Counted from the stretch's first letter, positions 17,313-27,069 are shown. The stretch is 64,000 nt of DNA from Anaerolentibacter hominis (GCF_032380675.1 NZ_JAWDIX010000006.1:1-64000), one strand, 5' to 3'. Made by a program: numbers and translations. The notes: generated by a model from the sequence alone, not told the origin.

Positions 17313-18350
17313 TCACTCTATATGAATCACTGCCTTAACTACATTTTGTTTGTCGTTCATCGCAGTTTCAAAGGCCTGTTGGCTCTCGTCAAAGTCATAA
17401 ATGCGGGTCACGATATCTTTTACCGGGATCGTCCCTTTTGCAATGGAATCAATGGCAGCAGGATATACGTTGCGATAGCGCCAGACGGTTTTTAAATCTG
17501 CTTCTTTTAACGTCATATTGCGGAAGTTAAAGGTAATATCGCCGATGATATTACCCACCAGAACGATGGTTCCGCCATTTCGCACCAGAAGGCTGGTCTG
17601 ATAAGCTGTGTGTTTATTGCCGGCGGATTCAAAGACCACATCTGCTCCGGCCCCTCCGGTCAGTGCAAGGATTTGTTCTACCGGATCTCCTTCAGAGGCA
17701 TTTACCACATGATCCGCCCCCAGCTCCAGGGCTTTCTTCAACCTGTTTTCATAGAGATCGGAGATTATTATTTTGGAGGCGCCCATCTGGCGGCAGGCTA
17801 AGAGCGTGGTGAGGCCGATGCAGCCTGCCCCCAGTATAACAGCTGTCTTTGGGGAGCAGATATTGCCGAGACGCGCCGCATGCATGCCAACGGCAAGTGG
17901 TTCAATGAGGGAACCCTCCAGCAGTGACACCTGTTCCGGCAGCTTGTGGGAGAGATGGGCCGGGTGGGTTATATAGCGGGAGAGCACGCCGTCATAGGGG
18001 GGCGTGGATAAAAAGACCAGATCCCGGCAGAGATTATACCGGCCCTCCTTACAGTATTCACAGTGTCCGCAGGGAATTCCCGGCTCAATTGCAACCCGGT
18101 CTCCTTCCTTTAGGTCATGTACCTGCGAGCCGGCACTGACAACGGTTCCGGCCGCTTCATGCCCCAGTACCATTGGAAAGGTGGCATAGCGTTTGCCGAT
18201 ATAACCATCTTCAAAGAAATGGACATCGGAACCGCATACACCGCAGTATTCCAGCCTGATCAACACTTCATCGGGTTTTGGCTCCGGCATGGGAGCCGGC
18301 CTCATTTCTATTTTCTGTACAGCTGTGAGAACAGCAGATTTATTTTCCAT
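17313..18350 (-). CDS. Zinc-dependent alcohol/polyol dehydrogenase (sorbitol/threonine dehydrogenase-like)
   Basis: 345-aa medium-chain dehydrogenase. The catalytic-zinc residues are Cys in CGVCGSDVHF and the GHEAAG His-Glu. The structural zinc loop GIPCGHCEYCKEGRYNLC has four Cys. The Rossmann motif reads GAGCIGLTT with a following Asp (ISDLYENR) that favours NAD+. The best match in character is sorbitol/xylitol/L-threonine dehydrogenase. The start at 18350 has AAAGGGAAG upstream; the 18446 start is not supported. It is the last gene after yesM-yesN on this strand but is separated by 150 bases. Confidence 0.92.
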   Translation of the reverse strand: MENKSAVLTAVQKIEMRPAPMPEPKPDEVLIRLEYCGVCGSDVHFFEDGYIGKRYATFPMVLGHEAAGTVVSAGSQVHDLKEGDRVAIEPGIPCGHCEYCKEGRYNLCRDLVFLSTPPYDGVLSRYITHPAHLSHKLPEQVSLLEGSLIEPLAVGMHAARLGNICSPKTAVILGAGCIGLTTLLACRQMGASKIIISDLYENRLKKALELGADHVVNASEGDPVEQILALTGGAGADVVFESAGNKHTAYQTSLLVRNGGTIVLVGNIIGDITFNFRNMTLKEADLKTVWRYRNVYPAAIDSIAKGTIPVKDIVTRIYDFDESQQAFETAMNDKQNVVKAVIHIE

Positions 18351-18500
18351 TATTCTTCCCTTTCCTTTCTCATTCGTGCTGATGAATCCGGATTCGCTCA
18401 ACCTCTTGCTGGTTGCATTATAAAATCGGAAATTCTCCGGTGTCAATGGAAGGAAAAGAGGATATAAGGATATTACCTTTTTATATAAATATTCTCCCGG

Positions 18501-20078
18501 TTAATGCCTGTCCGGCGGGGAGAGATAGTCCATGCTTCCGGCAGAGGGAGCTGTCATGGAGCGGTATTTCAGAGGGCCCATGCCAACCTTCTTCTTGAAA
18601 ACCTTGGTGAAGTAGCTCTGGCTTGTATAGCCCACCTCTTCCGCGATCTGAGTCACATTCATGGACGAACTGCGCAGCAGTTCCTGGGCTTTGGAGATAC
18701 GTACACTTTCCAGATAGCTGCCGAAGGAGGTGTCCAGATCCCGCTTAAACAGCTGACTGATATAGGTCTTGTTCAGATAAATGTGATTGGCGATATCTTC
18801 GAGCGTGATGTGATTTCTATAGTTGCAGAGAATATAGTCGGTTGCCTTCCGTATGGAAGGACTGATCGCGGAAGTATTGGTCAGATCCCGGATTCCCAGC
18901 ATATACAGCTCATAGAATTCTTTCAGGCGGGCCAGCATCCGTTCTTTGGTGCCCGCCAGATTAATTCGTTTGCTGATCCGGTGATACCCTGCGGCAAAGG
19001 TGGAGCTGTCCTTTAAAATTGCGGTGCTCTCCAGAAATACGGTGATACAGTAGAGGACAGCTACCCTCAGATCGTAGAGATAGATCATCCGGTCATGGCA
19101 GTCATCCACAAAGTTCTGAAACAGATCCAGCGCTTCCTGGTAGGAGTGCAGCTCCAGTTTGGAGCGGAGCCTGCGCGTGGCATCGGAAAGCTCCGGTGTG
19201 CCAAGGTGACGGAAGACGCCGGGATCTTTCTGTCCATAGTAGAGGCAGGATTCCATTTTCCATAGATGTTCCACAAGTACATCATGAAAGTGGTCCGTGT
19301 CGCCGCAGAAAAACCGGTCAGATGCCAGACTGTCCCGATGAAGATAGTTGGAAATATTGCGTTCCAGCAGGAGGGATACCTTCTGCTGGGTTTCCTGGCG
19401 GTATTCATATGCTTCGTCCGGCAGGGAATAGAGCACGAGGAAGCAGTCCTGGTAAAAAAACGGACAGCCGGATAGGTTTTCTGTGGAAAGGGTACGGGCG
19501 CAGAGATCCATAACCTGTTCCGGGGGGAGGGCTTCTTCTTCCGGTTTTAAAGCAAAGGACTCAACGGCCAGATTCCTGGTTGTCAGGGGGAGCCGGGATA
19601 GAAAATCACTGGTGGTAATGGTATCTTCCAGGTAATCATTCAGGTGCTTTCCATATTCGTGAAACGTGGTCTCTTCTGCCTCGGGAGCGTGGCTGCTGTA
19701 GTTGGAGAAGATACGTACCTTTTGAAGCAGTGCAGTAATATCTGATAATTTCATTTCAGCCTTTAATATGTAGTCGATTGCGCCCAGGCGCAGCGCCTGA
19801 CGGATATACTCATAGTTGTCATAGGCACTTAGCACAGCTACCTCCATGTCCGGGTAGGATTCCCGCAGAGCAGCCAGGAGCTCCAGGCCCGACATCTGAG
19901 GCATGGTAATATCAGTGATTACCAGATTTACCTCATTCTTATGGCAAAAATCCAGAGCGGCGGGAGCATCATTGACCGCATGGATTTCCAGATCCGGAGA
20001 GGTGATCTGCCGGATCAGCATGGTAAGCCAGTTACGGATTAATTTGTCATCGTCAACTACCAGTATCTTCATTGTCAT
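18501..20078 (-). CDS. YesN-like response regulator with AraC-type DNA-binding domain
   Basis: 525 aa. The N-terminal receiver has KILVVDDDKLIRNW and the phosphoacceptor Asp in LVITDITMPQMSG. The C-terminal 100 residues contain two AraC-type helix-turn-helices (LEDIANHIYLNKTYISQLF and VTQIAEEVGYTSQSYFTKVF). The ~270-residue middle has no obvious known domain, as is common in YesN proteins. The gene overlaps the end of the kinase gene by about 25 bases, so the pair is co-translated. Likely controls the neighbouring transport genes (inference). Confidence 0.93.
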   Translation of the reverse strand: MTMKILVVDDDKLIRNWLTMLIRQITSPDLEIHAVNDAPAALDFCHKNEVNLVITDITMPQMSGLELLAALRESYPDMEVAVLSAYDNYEYIRQALRLGAIDYILKAEMKLSDITALLQKVRIFSNYSSHAPEAEETTFHEYGKHLNDYLEDTITTSDFLSRLPLTTRNLAVESFALKPEEEALPPEQVMDLCARTLSTENLSGCPFFYQDCFLVLYSLPDEAYEYRQETQQKVSLLLERNISNYLHRDSLASDRFFCGDTDHFHDVLVEHLWKMESCLYYGQKDPGVFRHLGTPELSDATRRLRSKLELHSYQEALDLFQNFVDDCHDRMIYLYDLRVAVLYCITVFLESTAILKDSSTFAAGYHRISKRINLAGTKERMLARLKEFYELYMLGIRDLTNTSAISPSIRKATDYILCNYRNHITLEDIANHIYLNKTYISQLFKRDLDTSFGSYLESVRISKAQELLRSSSMNVTQIAEEVGYTSQSYFTKVFKKKVGMGPLKYRSMTAPSAGSMDYLSPPDRH

Positions 20079-21828
20079 TCACTGCCTTTCTCTTTGGAAT
20101 AATCAAGCTGACCGTAGTGCCCTCGCCCACCTGACTTCGTATCTCCAGAGTATACCCGGGGCCGTAATGCAGCAGCAGCCGTTTACGGACATTATCGATG
20201 CCGATATGGCTGCTGCTTTGTTCGCGGAAGGAAACGCTGGATAGGTCGAAGCCATTGCCGTTGTCGCAGATTGTAAATAAAATATCCCGCGCACCGGTAC
20301 TCCGGCAGGTGATCGTAAGTTCCGGGGGACGGGTGGATGTTTTCAGGCCGTGGAGAATGGAATTCTCCACAATGGGCTGAAGCAGCAGCTTAATAATTTG
20401 ATAATCCCCAAGGCCCTCCTCCAGATCTATTGTAACCTTAATTGGAGTATCAAAGCTGTACTGCTGGATGGTGATATAGTTATTGAGCTGAGCCAGCTCC
20501 ATGTCGATTGTATTAAACGGCGCTGTGTTCGACAGAATATTTTTTAATATCCGGGTCAAAGCCAGTATCATCACATCTGCATCCTGCGGATGATCAGAGT
20601 ATACGGTATATCGTATGGAGGCCAGCGTGTTGTAGAGAAAATGGGGATTGATCTGGGACTGAAGAGCCAGCATGTCGGATTTGCGCTTCAGCTCCTGTTC
20701 CTCCACAACCTTAAGGATCAGTTCCTGAATCCGCTTGAGCATATCATTATAATTTCTTGCCAGTTCCCCTATTTCATCGTTTGAAGTAATCTCCACACGG
20801 GAATTTAATTTTCCTGCCTTGACCCGATTCATCTGGTTGACCAGACTCCGGATCGGAATCATAAACCGGGAGGAAAATACATAGGCCAGACCGGTAGAGA
20901 TAACAATACAGGCCACGATCGCAATGGAATAGAGGATTCCGGTATGAATATATCCCTCCATCATACTGTCCAGGTCCGTGCCAAGGACAAACTGCCACTG
21001 GCTTTTGTTCAGGGAACAGCGGTAGAGGATCGTATTATCTTTGCTTATCACAGGGTTTGAACTATCCAGGGCGGCGACAATATCCGATCCGTTCATCCCG
21101 GAGAGCAGACCCGTATCGTCGATGCTGGACAGTACCGCACCCTCCTGGCTCAGGACCAAGGCGCACTGGTGTTTCTCCACGGCATTGATATACAGCTTGG
21201 CCAGCGAATGGTCCTGGAGGCTCAGGACGACTAACCCCAGATGCTCCCAGGTATCCGGGTCTACAATTGCTTTCACTATATAATAGGAAGAAGGACCGTT
21301 TTCTCCGGCTTTGTCCGGAAATTCCGCGTCTGCCAGCCAGACCACATCCAGATTGTATACATTGGTACCGCTCCAGAGGCAGCGGATAAATGATTCGTTT
21401 TCCAGTAAACTGCCTACGTAATCGGCGCCGCTGATCACCTGGTTGTCCTTGTTTAATATTGTGACCTTCGGATAAAGAGAACCTGCGGCAAAGGAGTAAC
21501 GTGATATTGCATCCTGAATCAGGCCGGCAGACTCCGGTGATGGTTGCTGGTTACGATGGCAGAGTTTTAAAATATCCTGGTCTCTCCCGATGAGGATAGC
21601 GTATGAATTCAGTACGTTTAACTGTGTCTCAATACTGTAGGCCAGTTGATTGGTTTCTCTCTGTATCGCCTGAACCGCGTTGGTTTGGGCGGTTTTATAA
21701 TATAGATGAGAAAAAATGAGGGCAATGACGATGACCGGGATAAGAAAGGTCAGAATAAACAGGAAAAAAAGCTTCATATGAGATCTGCGGTAGGGATGAA
21801 GTTGAATACGGCTGATAAATCCGAACAT
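20053..21828 (-). CDS. YesM-like sensor histidine kinase (HisKA_7/His_kinase family)
   Basis: 591 aa. It has a TM helix at about 17-40, an extracellular dCache-like sensor to about residue 285, a second TM (YSIAIVACIVISTGLAYVFS), a HAMP domain, then the LytS/YesM kinase core with the phospho-His in SQINPHFLYNTL, and ATP-binding boxes CDNGNGFD and GIGIDNVRKRL. YesM kinases respond to extracellular ligands, often sugars. Divergent to a Liv-type ABC operon, so ligand sensing and uptake may be linked. Confidence 0.94.
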   Translation of the reverse strand: MFGFISRIQLHPYRRSHMKLFFLFILTFLIPVIVIALIFSHLYYKTAQTNAVQAIQRETNQLAYSIETQLNVLNSYAILIGRDQDILKLCHRNQQPSPESAGLIQDAISRYSFAAGSLYPKVTILNKDNQVISGADYVGSLLENESFIRCLWSGTNVYNLDVVWLADAEFPDKAGENGPSSYYIVKAIVDPDTWEHLGLVVLSLQDHSLAKLYINAVEKHQCALVLSQEGAVLSSIDDTGLLSGMNGSDIVAALDSSNPVISKDNTILYRCSLNKSQWQFVLGTDLDSMMEGYIHTGILYSIAIVACIVISTGLAYVFSSRFMIPIRSLVNQMNRVKAGKLNSRVEITSNDEIGELARNYNDMLKRIQELILKVVEEQELKRKSDMLALQSQINPHFLYNTLASIRYTVYSDHPQDADVMILALTRILKNILSNTAPFNTIDMELAQLNNYITIQQYSFDTPIKVTIDLEEGLGDYQIIKLLLQPIVENSILHGLKTSTRPPELTITCRSTGARDILFTICDNGNGFDLSSVSFREQSSSHIGIDNVRKRLLLHYGPGYTLEIRSQVGEGTTVSLIIPKRKAVNDNEDTGS

Positions 21829-22189
21829 GCTGGCCCCCTCTTTCGTAGTTCGTTTCCGGTTTTGCGAGCGGAAACGGACGTTATGTAATATTTACCAATA
21901 TCTGACAATTAGGTCAAATTATTTTACTCTTTACGTTAATATAGTATCATTGTGTTAATATTTCTTTCAAGAAAAAAGAAAGAAACCTAATATATTTACA
22001 TTTTATACTAAATTTCTTGCATTTATCTCGTACCGGGAGGGCGTCAATAAACGAAGGATTGTGCTGGTTTTGCAGTGTATTCTCTATGGCCTGCCCGATG
22101 GGAATCCGGTATGATGAAACCATCGAAAGGCTCCGTGAATCGTACCGGAATTTTGAAATTATGATATGAGTGGAAAAGGAGAGTACAAA
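21829..22189. other. Divergent control region between yesM and the Liv-type operon
   Basis: 361 bases, AT-rich in the middle. A yesM promoter is recognisable (21889-21917, minus). On the plus strand I see no strong -35/-10 pair. A short frame at 22086-22169 gives a 27-residue protein-like stretch (ends RNFEIMI) but has no ribosome site and may be a gene remnant or chance. Confidence 0.4.
21889..21917 (-). promoter_or_regulatory. Candidate sigma-A promoter of yesM-yesN
   Basis: On the minus strand TTGACC, a 17-base spacer and TAAATA point toward the yesM start about 60 bases downstream. Confidence 0.5.
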
Positions 22190-23434
22190 ATGAAAAAACA
22201 AAAGAGAATACTTGCTGTGTTTTTGGTTCTGATGATGGTGTTTGGCCTGACTGCCTGCGGCAAAAAGCAGGAGGAACCTTCGATACCGGCCGGGGACCAG
22301 CAGAAGCCCCAGGATGATCAGAAAGGCCAGGGAGATGGCGGTCCGATATATGTAGGTCTCTACACCAGCCTTACCGGCAACAGTGCAGGCGGCGGCGAGT
22401 GTCTGGAACAGGGCATCCGTCTGGCAATGGACAAGGTAAATGAGGAAGGCGGTATTCAGGGCCGTCAGCTGGAACTGATTGTGTATGACGACGGCGGCAC
22501 CACAGAGGGTGCGGTGAAAGCGGTGACCCGTCTTCTGGAAGTGGATAAAGTGGATTATGTGATCGGAAGCTTTTTAAGCCCCAACGTGCTGGCAACCCAT
22601 TCCCTGACCGAGGAGGCGAAGGTACTTCAGATCGGATCGGGAACCGGCGCCACCTGGACGAATATCGGCTGTGAATATCTGTACCGGGCCACGGTAAATG
22701 GAAATTATATTATACCTACATTTGTATCGGAAATGAGCAAAATGGGAGAGACCAGTACGGCGCTCTTAAGTGTGGAATCGGAATATGGTCAGAGCGGGCA
22801 TGATACAACCATCAGTGAACTGGAAAATGCAGGGATTGAGGTTGTTGCGGATGTAACGTATCAGCCGACAGATACGGATTTTACCGGTCATATTGCCAAG
22901 ATAATGGCGGCAAAGCCAGGAAGCATAACCGTCTATGGAAACGGCAATGAGCTAGCCCTGATTTTAAAGCAGCTGCGCCAGCATGGATATGACGGCTATG
23001 TGTATACCAGTGAGGGCGGAGCCAACGCGGAGGTATTAAGTGTGGCAGGAGATGCGGCAAACGGCCTGATCTTTGCTGCAGCTTATGTGGTACCGGAAAC
23101 ACCGGAGGACGGAACGACCGAACTGATCCGGGAAGTATTAAATAAATTCTATGAGAAATACAGCGCGATGCCATACTCCGATGTTATTTTCCGCGGGTAT
23201 GACCAGATGATGCTTTTGTCGGAAGCGCTGAAGAAGGTAGATGATATTACGGACCGGGAGGCTGTCAAAGAGGCATTTAAATCCTTAAGCGGTATCAGTT
23301 TATGCGCCGGAAGCTTTGACTTTACAGACGGCTCCGGGGACGGGCTGAAGTCCTGCAATGAGTTTATGATTTATGAAGGAAAGGTACAGTCCTTTGATGT
23401 GGATACCATGAAGGCCTGGAGAACAGGAAACTGA
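22190..23434 (+). CDS. ABC transporter substrate-binding lipoprotein, LivJ/amide type
   Basis: 414-aa lipoprotein: signal peptide ending in LTAC with Cys23, then a Gln/Asp/Pro-rich linker and a type 1 periplasmic-binding (Peripla_BP_6) domain with IYVGLYTSLTGNSAGGGE, a MDKVNEEGGIQGR motif and the YGQSG region. These proteins bind branched-chain amino acids, amides, urea or related molecules. The start at 22190 has AAAGGAGAG; the 22166 ATG lacks one. It heads a five-gene Liv-type operon, and a hairpin between it and the permease likely tunes stoichiometry. Confidence 0.93.
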   Translation: MKKQKRILAVFLVLMMVFGLTACGKKQEEPSIPAGDQQKPQDDQKGQGDGGPIYVGLYTSLTGNSAGGGECLEQGIRLAMDKVNEEGGIQGRQLELIVYDDGGTTEGAVKAVTRLLEVDKVDYVIGSFLSPNVLATHSLTEEAKVLQIGSGTGATWTNIGCEYLYRATVNGNYIIPTFVSEMSKMGETSTALLSVESEYGQSGHDTTISELENAGIEVVADVTYQPTDTDFTGHIAKIMAAKPGSITVYGNGNELALILKQLRQHGYDGYVYTSEGGANAEVLSVAGDAANGLIFAAAYVVPETPEDGTTELIREVLNKFYEKYSAMPYSDVIFRGYDQMMLLSEALKKVDDITDREAVKEAFKSLSGISLCAGSFDFTDGSGDGLKSCNEFMIYEGKVQSFDVDTMKAWRTGN

Positions 23435-23489
23435 TGGCTGTCTGAATAGCAAGCGCAGAGGGAATACACTGTGCAATCACGGCAGAATG

Positions 23490-23534
23490 GCTCTGTCTGA
23501 GAAAACCGCAGAGGCTTCTCAGACAGAGCTTTTA
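23490..23534 (+). terminator. Partial terminator / processing hairpin inside the Liv-type operon
   Basis: A perfect 14-bp stem (GCTCTGTCTGAGAA with TTCTCAGACAGAGC) with a 12-base loop and following TTTTAT lies between the binding-protein gene and the first permease. Such structures commonly limit read-through so that the binding protein is made in excess. Confidence 0.75.
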
Positions 23535-23580
23535 TAACAGAGGAAATGATTTCCGGCAGGACAGAGAAAAGGGGTGCAGT

Positions 23581-24456
23581 ATGTCAATTATTTTAAAGCT
23601 GGTCATCGGGGCCCTGATGATCGGAAGCGTGTATGGAGTGCTGGGCATGGGATACAGCCTGATCTATAAGGCAACCGGCCTGATGAACCTGGCACAGGGC
23701 GATTTTATGATGTTTGGCGCGTTTATCGGTCTGACATTTTATAAATACCTGGGACTGCCGATTTTTGCGGCATTTATATTAACCTTTATCGTGATGTTTT
23801 TCCTGGGATTTTTTGTACATAGATATTTGATTTCCACATTGCTGAAAAAGGGAGCGGCCTTTGCCTATGTTATTTTGTGTACAGCGGCGGTTTCCATGAT
23901 TTTGCAGAATACGGCGATGCTGTCGTGGACATCTTCCATTATGCAGTTTCCCAGCATTTTTTCTGCTTCATCCGTGAGCTTTCTGGGGATACAGGTAGCG
24001 CCGGAATCTCTTCTGGTACTATCTATTGCAATTGTCTGCACCTTTTTGCTGTATTTCTTCCTGAATAAAACCAAGTTCGGGACGGCAATGCGTGCGTCCG
24101 CTCTGGATCAGACGGCGGCAAGCGCACTGGGGATTAATGTATCTCTGACAAAAGGAGTGACCTGGGGCCTGGCGGCCGGACTGGCCGGCATAATAGGCGC
24201 GGCTCTGGGACCTGTCTACGGCGTCTATTTTACCATGGGCGCGCTGATCGGGCAGAAGGCGTTTGCGGGAGCTGTGGCAGGCGGCTACGGCAATATCTAC
24301 GGGGCCCTTGTGGGGGGAATGTTTTTCGGTTTTATGGAGACCTTTATTTCCGCATTTCTCACAACCCGGTATAAGGACGTCATTTCCTTCGGTATTCTGA
24401 TCCTGGTGATGATGATACTGCCAACAGGCATATTTAAAGAAAAGGTTCTGGAATAG
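23581..24456 (+). CDS. Branched-chain amino acid-type ABC permease (LivH-like)
   Basis: 291 aa, about eight membrane helices. LivH hallmarks are GVLGMGYSLIYKATGLMNLAQGDFMM near the N-terminus and the coupling loop ASALGINV...GAVAGGYGNIYGALVGG toward the C-terminus. It forms the transmembrane channel with the LivM-like partner encoded 15 bases downstream. Confidence 0.94.
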   Translation: MSIILKLVIGALMIGSVYGVLGMGYSLIYKATGLMNLAQGDFMMFGAFIGLTFYKYLGLPIFAAFILTFIVMFFLGFFVHRYLISTLLKKGAAFAYVILCTAAVSMILQNTAMLSWTSSIMQFPSIFSASSVSFLGIQVAPESLLVLSIAIVCTFLLYFFLNKTKFGTAMRASALDQTAASALGINVSLTKGVTWGLAAGLAGIIGAALGPVYGVYFTMGALIGQKAFAGAVAGGYGNIYGALVGGMFFGFMETFISAFLTTRYKDVISFGILILVMMILPTGIFKEKVLE

Positions 24457-24471
24457 AAGGGGAGGGCGGAA

Positions 24472-25476
24472 ATGATAACAAAACTCAGACAACACAAAGT
24501 CACAGTAGCCGTAATCGGGGTACTGTGTGTGATATGCGGGATTTTATCGGGGGAAACGTACAATGCACTGATTATTTCCCTGGCCGGAATCTATGCAATT
24601 GCAACCACAGGGCTGGATCTGCTGTTCGGCTATACCGGCCAGATTTCCTTCGGGCATGCCGCTTTTTTTGCAATTGGATCTTACGGAACTACACTGCTGT
24701 CCATGAGATTGGGAATCCCCACACTGCTATCTGTTATTCTGGCAAGCGTGATTGCCATGGCTGCGGGTATTGTAATTGCGCTGCCGGCATCCAAGCTGGT
24801 AAAACATTTCTTATCTTTGCTTACGATTGCGTTCGGCCAGATCATTTATCTGCTTGTTAATTCCTGGTCCGGACTGACAGGCGGGGCGGGGGGAATCTCC
24901 GGTATTCCGGATTTTAATCTCTTCGGTCTTGAACTGAATACGAACCGGAGCTATATGGTGTTTATCTGGATTCTGGCAGCAGTGATTCTGCTGGTGAAAC
25001 AGAATATCATTCATTCCAGGGTGGGCAGAGGGTTTATAGCCATCCGGGAAAATACCCATGCGGCGCAGGGGATGGGAGTAAATGTACGGTATTATAAGAT
25101 TATGGCCTTTGCCATCAGCGCGGCGATGGCCGGGCTGGCCGGTGCGATGTATGCCCATCTGGTAGGCTTTATCAGCCCGGAGACATATAATGCCACACAG
25201 TCCACGTTGTTTATGACAATGCTTCTGTTCGGCGGAATTGCCACTGCATCCGGACCTTTTGTCGGGGCGGCCATCCTGCTCCTGGTGAAGGAGGTATTTC
25301 AGAGCTTTGCCTCCTATCAGGTCCTGATCTATGGGATTTTTATTCTGATCGTCCTGTTCTTCTTCCCCAACGGGACGGTAGGCATCCTGAAAAGTATAAA
25401 AGCCCGTATAGCGCGAAGAAAAAATACGGGAGGAAAGACAAAGCAGAAAGGGGAGAAGGCCCATGCTTACAATTGA
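24472..25476 (+). CDS. Branched-chain amino acid-type ABC permease (LivM-like)
   Basis: 334 aa, about nine membrane helices. The LivM signatures are YAIATTGLDLLFGYTGQISFGHAAFFAIG and the GRGFIAIRENTHAAQGMGVNV loop. The C-terminus is a basic cytoplasmic tail. The end overlaps the ATPase gene by 14 bases, indicating coupled translation. Confidence 0.94.
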   Translation: MITKLRQHKVTVAVIGVLCVICGILSGETYNALIISLAGIYAIATTGLDLLFGYTGQISFGHAAFFAIGSYGTTLLSMRLGIPTLLSVILASVIAMAAGIVIALPASKLVKHFLSLLTIAFGQIIYLLVNSWSGLTGGAGGISGIPDFNLFGLELNTNRSYMVFIWILAAVILLVKQNIIHSRVGRGFIAIRENTHAAQGMGVNVRYYKIMAFAISAAMAGLAGAMYAHLVGFISPETYNATQSTLFMTMLLFGGIATASGPFVGAAILLLVKEVFQSFASYQVLIYGIFILIVLFFFPNGTVGILKSIKARIARRKNTGGKTKQKGEKAHAYN

Positions 25477-26221
25477 TCATATCACAATCCGTTTCGGCGG
25501 GCTTATTGCCAACAATGATGTGTGTACAGAGGTGGAAAAGGGCCAGATTTTCGGCCTGATCGGGCCAAACGGCGCGGGTAAAACCACCTTATTTAATATA
25601 ATAAGCGGCGTATATGCGCCAACATCGGGAAGGATTATGCTGGATGGTGAAGAAATACAGGGAATGGCGCCCCACAGGATTAACTGCAAGGGGATTGCGA
25701 GGACCTATCAGAACATCAATCTGTTTAAGAAAATGACGGTACTGGAAAATGTTATGGTAGGCTGTCACTCCGTGACAAAGGCCGGGCTGCTGGCCGCGAT
25801 AATGAACACGGGGACGAAGCGGAAGGAAGAGAGGGCGGCAATAGACAAGTGCCGTGACATATTAGAATTTATGGGCCTGGAGGACAAAAAGGACCTGCCC
25901 GCCAGCGGCCTTTCCTACGGGGAGCAGAGACGGCTTGAAATAGCCAGGGCTATGGCGAGTGATCCAAAGCTGCTTCTGCTGGACGAGCCGGCAGCAGGAA
26001 TGAACCTGAGCGAGAAGGATGAGCTGGCATCAACGATTTTAAAGATCCGGGACAAGGGCTATACGATTCTCCTGGTGGAACACAACATGAAACTGGTTAT
26101 GAACATCTGTGATTTTATCTGTGTCCTGAACTATGGAAAAAAGCTGGCGGAAGGGACTCCTGCATATATTCAGCAGCATCCGGATGTAATCGAGGCATAT
26201 CTGGGAGGTGGAAAAGCCTGA
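25463..26221 (+). CDS. Liv-type ABC transporter ATP-binding protein (LivG-like)
   Basis: 252 aa, single nucleotide-binding domain: Walker A GPNGAGKTT, signature LSYGEQRRLEIARA, Walker B LLLLDEPAAGM and the switch His in LVEHNMKLV. The LivG family carries the BCA_ABC_TP C-terminal extension, visible as YIQQHPDVIEAYLG. Last base overlaps the next ATG. Confidence 0.95.
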   Translation: MLTIDHITIRFGGLIANNDVCTEVEKGQIFGLIGPNGAGKTTLFNIISGVYAPTSGRIMLDGEEIQGMAPHRINCKGIARTYQNINLFKKMTVLENVMVGCHSVTKAGLLAAIMNTGTKRKEERAAIDKCRDILEFMGLEDKKDLPASGLSYGEQRRLEIARAMASDPKLLLLDEPAAGMNLSEKDELASTILKIRDKGYTILLVEHNMKLVMNICDFICVLNYGKKLAEGTPAYIQQHPDVIEAYLGGGKA

Positions 26222-26937
26222 TGGAAAAAATTCTGGAAGTGAATGATCTGCAGTTTCGCTATGGTGAAATAGTGGCATTAAGAGGAATCTCCTTTTATGT
26301 GGAGGAAGGGGAGATTGTCACTCTGCTGGGGGGAAACGGTGCGGGCAAAACGACGACCCTGCAGGCTGTCTCCGGCCTGATTCACGGCATATACGGCGGA
26401 GAGATTCGGTTCATGGGTGAGAAGATCAATCATCTGGCACCCCATAAAATAGCCGGTATGGGCATTGCCCAATGTATTGAGGGCAGGCATATCTTTTCAC
26501 AGCTGACCGTGAAGGAAAATCTGATGATGGGAGCCTATCTGCGCAAAGGTGAGCAGATTCGGGCAGACCTTGATTATGTCTATGATTTGTTCCCCAGGTT
26601 AAAAGAACGTGAAACCCAGCAGGGAGGGACCCTGTCGGGAGGAGAGCAGCAGATGCTGGCGGTGGGAAGAGCATTGATGCAGAAACCGAAGCTGCTGATG
26701 ATGGATGAACCTTCTCTGGGACTGGCACCGCTGATTGTGGAAGACATATTCCGGGCGGTGAAAAAGATAAACACGGACGGTATTCCGGTTTTACTTGTGG
26801 AACAGAACTGTAATGTGGCTCTGGATGCAGCGGGCAGAGGATATGTAATGGAAACGGGAGAGATTATCTTTCAGGATACAGCGCAGAAGCTGCTGGAAAA
26901 TGAAGATATCCAGAGAAGCTATATGGGAATAAGCTAG
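26221..26937 (+). CDS. Liv-type ABC transporter ATP-binding protein (LivF-like)
   Basis: 238 aa. Walker A GGNGAGKTTT, signature LSGGEQQMLAVGRA, Walker B LLMMDEPSLGLAP and LLVEQNCNVAL. Together with the LivG-like protein it forms the ATPase dimer. It ends the operon. No ordinary terminator follows, but a large branched inverted repeat does. Confidence 0.95.
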   Translation: MEKILEVNDLQFRYGEIVALRGISFYVEEGEIVTLLGGNGAGKTTTLQAVSGLIHGIYGGEIRFMGEKINHLAPHKIAGMGIAQCIEGRHIFSQLTVKENLMMGAYLRKGEQIRADLDYVYDLFPRLKERETQQGGTLSGGEQQMLAVGRALMQKPKLLMMDEPSLGLAPLIVEDIFRAVKKINTDGIPVLLVEQNCNVALDAAGRGYVMETGEIIFQDTAQKLLENEDIQRSYMGIS

Positions 26938-26945
26938 ATCGGGAT

Positions 26946-27051
26946 GGGTCAAATCAGTGCGTTGCACTGGCTCTATGCCATAGATTGATATGCAAACGAG
27001 TTTACATATCAATCTATGGCATGAGCGTAGCACCAAAGGTGCTTTTGACCC
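26946..27051. repeat. Branched (cruciform) inverted-repeat element
   Basis: Outer arms GGGTCAAA and TTTGACCC enclose three hairpins: CAGTGC-GTT-GCACTG, a perfect 18-bp stem (ATGCCATAGATTGATATG with its complement, 12-base loop) and AGCACC-AAA-GGTGCT. The layout is a four-way junction. There is no T-run, so it is not a standard terminator. It lies between the convergent Liv-type and SDR genes and could be a MITE/REP-type repeat or a structured RNA. No second copy was noticed in this window. Confidence 0.7.
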
Positions 27052-27069
27052 CCTGATCCAATGCTCAGA

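Noticed and set aside
21947..22201. 84-codon minus-strand ORF upstream of the Liv-type operon
   Set aside because: No ribosome site, and it crosses the start of the lipoprotein gene and its control region.
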